Source: Epiperipatus broadwayi (Eukaryota > Onychophora > Udeonychophora > Euonychophora > Peripatidae). Taken from it: a stretch of DNA of 64,000 bases. The notes beneath the pieces were generated by a model. It did no database searches. It was not told where the DNA came from and saw nothing but the letters and a program-made list of their open reading frames with translations. Position numbers and translations under genes: made by a program. The stretch lies in the NCBI GenBank assembly GCA_028023455.1, contig JAQFVV010006342.1, positions 2,067,001-2,131,000 on the forward strand, in the 5' to 3' direction. Positions 60,600 through 64,000 of this stretch are shown here, piece after piece. Position 1 is the first letter of the stretch; each line of letters starts with the position of its first letter.

Positions 60600-60905
60600 T
60601 CATCAAACATTATCAATCCATTTCAGGATGAAAGTCTCTCCTAATTTAATCCAGTAAAATCATAGCTTTTCTTCTCCATATCACATTGGCAAAATTTTTT
60701 AGTTTATCCATCTACCTTACATGTTGTTTCTTTCTAGGTCTTTTACAATTTCTTGGGATCCAATTTAAAACTGCAGCTGTCCATCTATTATCAACTTTTT
60801 AAAAAATATGCACACCCCATCTCCAGTTCAGTCTTCTTACTTCTTTCAATGAAGTCAATGATCTCTCACCCATGTACTTCAATTTCAAACTCTTCTTATT
60901 AACTT
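60600..60905 (-). pseudogene. RTE 3'-end fragment
   Basis: The minus strand matches 30200-30520 of the larger RTE: the C-terminal block and 3' end, with an ATG/TGA-type tail at the low-coordinate side. Strongly decayed. Confidence 0.7.
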
Positions 60906-60954
60906 ATATATAAACATATTTATATTAATATTGATCTCTCAACTGTAGTATTAA

Positions 60955-62560
60955 AAAAACATGTGTTAATTTGTCAACAGTAACTCCACCTGCTGAAGTA
61001 AAAACAATCTTAGCATTTGGATCAAAGTCTGTGGGAGGATATTGGAGACATTCAAGGATGGAATTAATTGTGGATACTGAAGCTGCATTAATAAATAATC
61101 TGCTTGAAGAAAATGTGATTACTAACATAACCAAAACAATTAGAAGCAAACAGTTGAATGCCGAATATAATAAATGGAGCAGAAAGATTAAAGATACAAA
61201 GAAATTTTTTATTGACAACAAAATTACATGTATGAAGGAGGGTAAAGATAATATATTTATGTTAATGGACTCAAAAGAATATAGAGATAAGATGTCAACA
61301 AACATTATTGAATTGAAATTTGAGTTAATAATAAACTTTAATAACAAAATGAACAGGGATAAATTTATCATGTCAATCTTGTGTGCTCACAGAGATAAAG
61401 GAATTAATAGAGTGGAATATTTTTGTGTGTATCCTTCTGCTACTATACAGCCTAGAATATTCGCTAATGCAAAAGTACATAAACCAGGAGTGCCCTTAAA
61501 AGTTATGTTGGATTACGATGGAGTCCATTATTTTAACCCAGCTAAATTAATAAGACAATGGTTAGTAGATAGCATTGTTTTTGGTGTGTATACAGCTAGA
61601 TCTTTGTTTGAAATTGTTGAGAAAATTAGAAGAACTGAAACAAATACAGATTTTAAAATTGCCGCATTAACATAACTGGGTTATATAAATCGATAAATAG
61701 GAAGCTGTCTATTCGTATAATTAGGGAAGAACTATTAAAGAAAAATTGTCTCATTAGACACATTGACTTTATTGTAGAAATCTTAAAATGGCTCGATGAA
61801 AACATCGTAGCAACATTTGAGGTGAAATGGTTACAATGATCAATGTTTGGCCTATAGGACTTCCAATTAGTGGAATTGTATCAAATATTTTCTTAAATTA
61901 TTTTGAGCAACATTTCTTTCTAGGTACTATGCTTTACTACCCAAAATAATATACACAAGATATGTAGACAATTTATTCATTGCAGCACCTGAAAAACCTT
62001 ATTATAAACATTCAGAAGGATCTGCAAGCACACACAGACTTAACCTTAAACTACACATGGAAAAATAAACAGCACAAGTTAAAATATCTAGATTTAAAAA
62101 TGCAAAGGGAAACAACAAGCCTTAATTACAGTATGATAATTAAACTATTACAAATAAGGGGTTACACACACACATTCAAAATCACCTAACTCTCACAAAC
62201 TGGCAGGATTTTCAGCTTTCTTATTTAGGAATCATTATCTATGTAAGTTTGAGACTAATGGAAAAAAAAACATCACTTGTTATATTAGAGACTTAATAAA
62301 AGTGGGATACAACTAGAGTGTTATAGCCAATAGGATTGAGCTTCTCTATAGAAAGTTAACCCAAGAGCATACCAATAAAGACAAACTGCCTTTAAGTTTA
62401 CCTTATATTTCCAAAGTGGCCAAAAATATGTTGAAGTGCTCCCATCTAAGGAATTTAAAATAAAACCCCACCTTATATTTCCAAAGTGGCCAAAAATATG
62501 TTGAAGTGCTCCCATTACCCCAACATCTCTAGCATGTTGAACATTATTAGTGATGAGTAT
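60955..62560 (+). pseudogene. PLE reverse transcriptase
   Basis: The 234-codon frame 60971-61675 has the PLE N-terminal region (VKTILAFGSK) and the RT fingers: VHKPGVPLKVML and LIRQWLVDS. A frameshift leads to INITGLYKSINRK (61670s), motif A with its catalytic Asp changed to Asn. Shifted again: GLPISGIVSNIFLNYFEQ (61860s), motif B; KIIYTRYVDNLFIAAP (61945-61990), motif C with YVDD changed to YVDN; then HKLKYLDLKM (62070-62100). A linker-like LPLSLPYISKVAKNM follows, and a 47 base segment is duplicated (62401-62448 and 62470-62517). Family identification is strong; activity is lost by stops, shifts and catalytic changes. Confidence 0.85.
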
Positions 62561-62569
62561 GCGACACTC

Positions 62570-63225
62570 TCTATAGACATTACTCTTGACTATTGTACAG
62601 CATATGATATGAAGGTTTCTGTAGCTGTAATGATGAAAAGTATATTAGAATGGATTTATTTGGGGGTGGGTGGTAAATGTATTGTAATTTATGTGAGTTA
62701 ATAAAAATTGTAATGAATTCTCAAATGCCCCTTCTTTCATTGTCAGGAGTCATAATTCACTAAATGAGAAGTGTAAATCATGATTCGGCAAAGTTCATAA
62801 TCAAGTCGCGCACTTTCCGATACTTTTTCGAGATCAAAACAGTTAAATGGCAGACAACCATTCAGCATTGTAGTTTTTAGATTTACCTGCTACAGAAGCA
62901 GATGAGGTGGCCTTCCTTCAACCAAAAAAAATATTTTGCCCACCCAGAAAAACTGTCTTTGTGGTGGTTTAATGAAATTAAAGCAATGTCGAATATCTGA
63001 AATGGAATGTCAATCACGTCAATGTCACTGAAGGTGTTCCATTCACTCATGGAATGTGTTTTGAGGGCTGCCAAATCACTTTTTCACAAGCGGTATGGCT
63101 AATTTATTATTGAAGCTGGGATCAGCTTATAGTGAAGCATATTAGATCTGAGTTGGAAATTTGTCAAAATGCTGTAAGGAATATGATGACAGTTCTTAGA
63201 TAGGTCTGTAGAGAAAGCCTTGTTT
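62570..63225. other. Unidentified sequence between PLE parts
   Basis: Less AT-rich stretch with some CpG, and frames of 63-71 codons (62486-62701 plus, 62883-63074 minus) without recognisable domains. It may be an insertion that separates the PLE RT from the GIY-YIG fragment. Confidence 0.4.
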
Positions 63226-63229
63226 CTTG

Positions 63230-63440
63230 AACAAAAAAAAGTTTTTTCAAAAACAATAAAAAAGACTGGGAAAAAAAAGTTTCTTAAAAAAAAAAAAAAA
63301 AGACCGGAAAAAGGAAATGTTTGTTTAAAAAAAAAAAAAACAATGTTTTAAAAAGCCAAAAAAAAAAAAAAAACAATTTTTTTATTTTTAAGAAATATAC
63401 CTAAAACTGCTTAAAAAAATAAAACAAAAAAAAATATATA
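63230..63440. repeat. A-rich low-complexity stretch
   Basis: Irregular runs of A of 8 to 17 bases separated by short words such as GACCGG and GTTTCTT, a degenerate simple repeat or expanded poly-A tail. Confidence 0.7.
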
Positions 63441-63594
63441 TAAAGCAAATCCAAAAATTAAAAACATAAATCAACAAAATAAAAACAGCCCTATAATGTT
63501 ATATCTATTTGTTTTTCACTAGTAACAGCACCATCAAGCGGTATGGATGATTAGACAATGTATTACCCACTTATATATGTACAATAGAGTGGTA

Positions 63595-63805
63595 AACAAA
63601 AATGAAGGCAATTCAATATTTGCAGAACATCAAAAAGCATTTAATCATAAATTTGAACTTTCTAACACTGAAATTGTTTGCAAAGAAAAAACTTGCACAA
63701 AAGAAAAATAAAAGAAGCATTATTTCATTGCAAACAATACAGTGCCATCAATCAAAAAGATGCCTCCTTTACAATATTTAGAAAATGGACAGGATAATGA
63801 TTTGC
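63595..63805 (+). pseudogene. PLE GIY-YIG C-terminal fragment
   Basis: Translation: FAEHQKAFNHKFELSNTEIV, then KEKTCTKEK, KEA (shifted) and FIANNTVPSI. It parallels the end of the 45.5 kb PLE (KRKFKEA, FIANNTHMINKK) and the general H...H.F...I..KE....E pattern. Same strand as the RT at 61-62.6 kb, so possibly the end of that element. Confidence 0.6.
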
Positions 63806-64000
63806 ATAAATTTGCATTCATTACATTTAATACATAATAATGACTATGAATATGAAGTAAACATGCTCTGAAAGTGCTAAGCTAAACTTTGTTATTTGTG
63901 AAATTTTTTATTAACTTCACCTATATATGTTTAAAGCATATTATAAGTATAAATAATAAATGTAATAATGCCCAAAGCTAAATGAGTTTATAAGTACTCC

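Noticed and set aside
60925-61371. 148-codon minus-strand frame
   Set aside because: Antisense shadow of the PLE reverse transcriptase relic on the plus strand.
1-64000. CRISPR arrays, operons or bacterial-type genes
   Set aside because: The window is eukaryotic: no regularly spaced short repeats and no long dense reading frames were seen.

Overview
This window is very AT-rich, intergenic or intronic DNA from an animal genome, probably an invertebrate. I see no intact host gene. What can be recognised is relics of transposable elements: RTE-type and other non-LTR retrotransposons (LINEs), Penelope-like elements (PLEs) with a GIY-YIG nuclease, a Ty3/gypsy element, hAT transposases and a hAT MITE, tRNA-derived SINEs, and several foldback elements. 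The mix of RTE, PLE, hAT and gypsy elements with CpG-poor, TA-microsatellite-rich DNA fits an invertebrate metazoan; I cannot name the species.

The most notable content is two unrelated families of short repeats that each carry a type I hammerhead ribozyme (HHR). Family 1 has a ~454 bp unit and occurs at 7.9-8.9, 16.5-17.8, 22.9-23.1, 24.4-25.0, 41.3-42.1 and 60.1-60.3 kb. Its ribozyme is complete at 17657-17715 and 41876-41934: CTGATGA, stem II, GAAA, a two-pair stem III (AC-TA-GT), a GTC cleavage site, and a stem I of two helices around an internal loop. Family B occurs at 29.6-30.2, 32.9-33.2, 53.9-54.8 and 55.7-56.1 kb. It has a different ribozyme with a short stem III, followed by a tRNA-like region with a B box; its copies are decayed, mainly at one CpG.

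Family 1 copies inserted as multimers. Five insertions have perfect target-site duplications of 8 to 14 bp around the whole array. One is a direct tandem dimer. Three inverted arrays and a minimal foldback have the 5' sides joined in the middle and the 3' tails facing outward. Family B foldbacks and one PLE foldback (12.5-13.3 kb) have the same tail-out geometry. I infer that PLE-type machinery moved the ribozyme repeats, perhaps by target-primed reverse transcription started from both sides of a break.

Layout: 0-2.2 kb nothing recognised; 2.2-4.2 kb LINE tail, PLE and RTE endonuclease fragments; 5.0-6.2 kb hAT relic; 6.3-7.7 kb LINE 3' end; 7.9-8.9 kb family 1 tandem dimer; 9.3-9.5 kb SINE; 10.3-10.6 kb hAT MITE; 11.2-12.3 kb second hAT relic; 12.5-13.3 kb PLE foldback; 14.3-14.8 kb RTE fragment; 16.5-17.8 kb family 1 composite; 18.0-18.9 kb LINE tails; 24.4-25.0 kb family 1 foldback; 25.8-27.9 kb gypsy relic; 29.6-33.2 kb family B foldback split by a 5'-truncated RTE, then another family B copy; 34.3-34.7 kb CpG-richer promoter-like patch; 35.0-35.2 and 35.9-36.6 kb foldbacks; 41.3-42.1 kb near-perfect family 1 palindrome; 45.5-47.9 kb PLE, LINE and LTR fragments; 53.2-54.8 kb tandem repeat and family B foldback; 57.6-58.1 kb TIR element; 60.1-63.8 kb family 1 mini-foldback, RTE tail and a PLE reverse transcriptase with a separate GIY-YIG fragment. 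Stretches between these hold no gene I can support.
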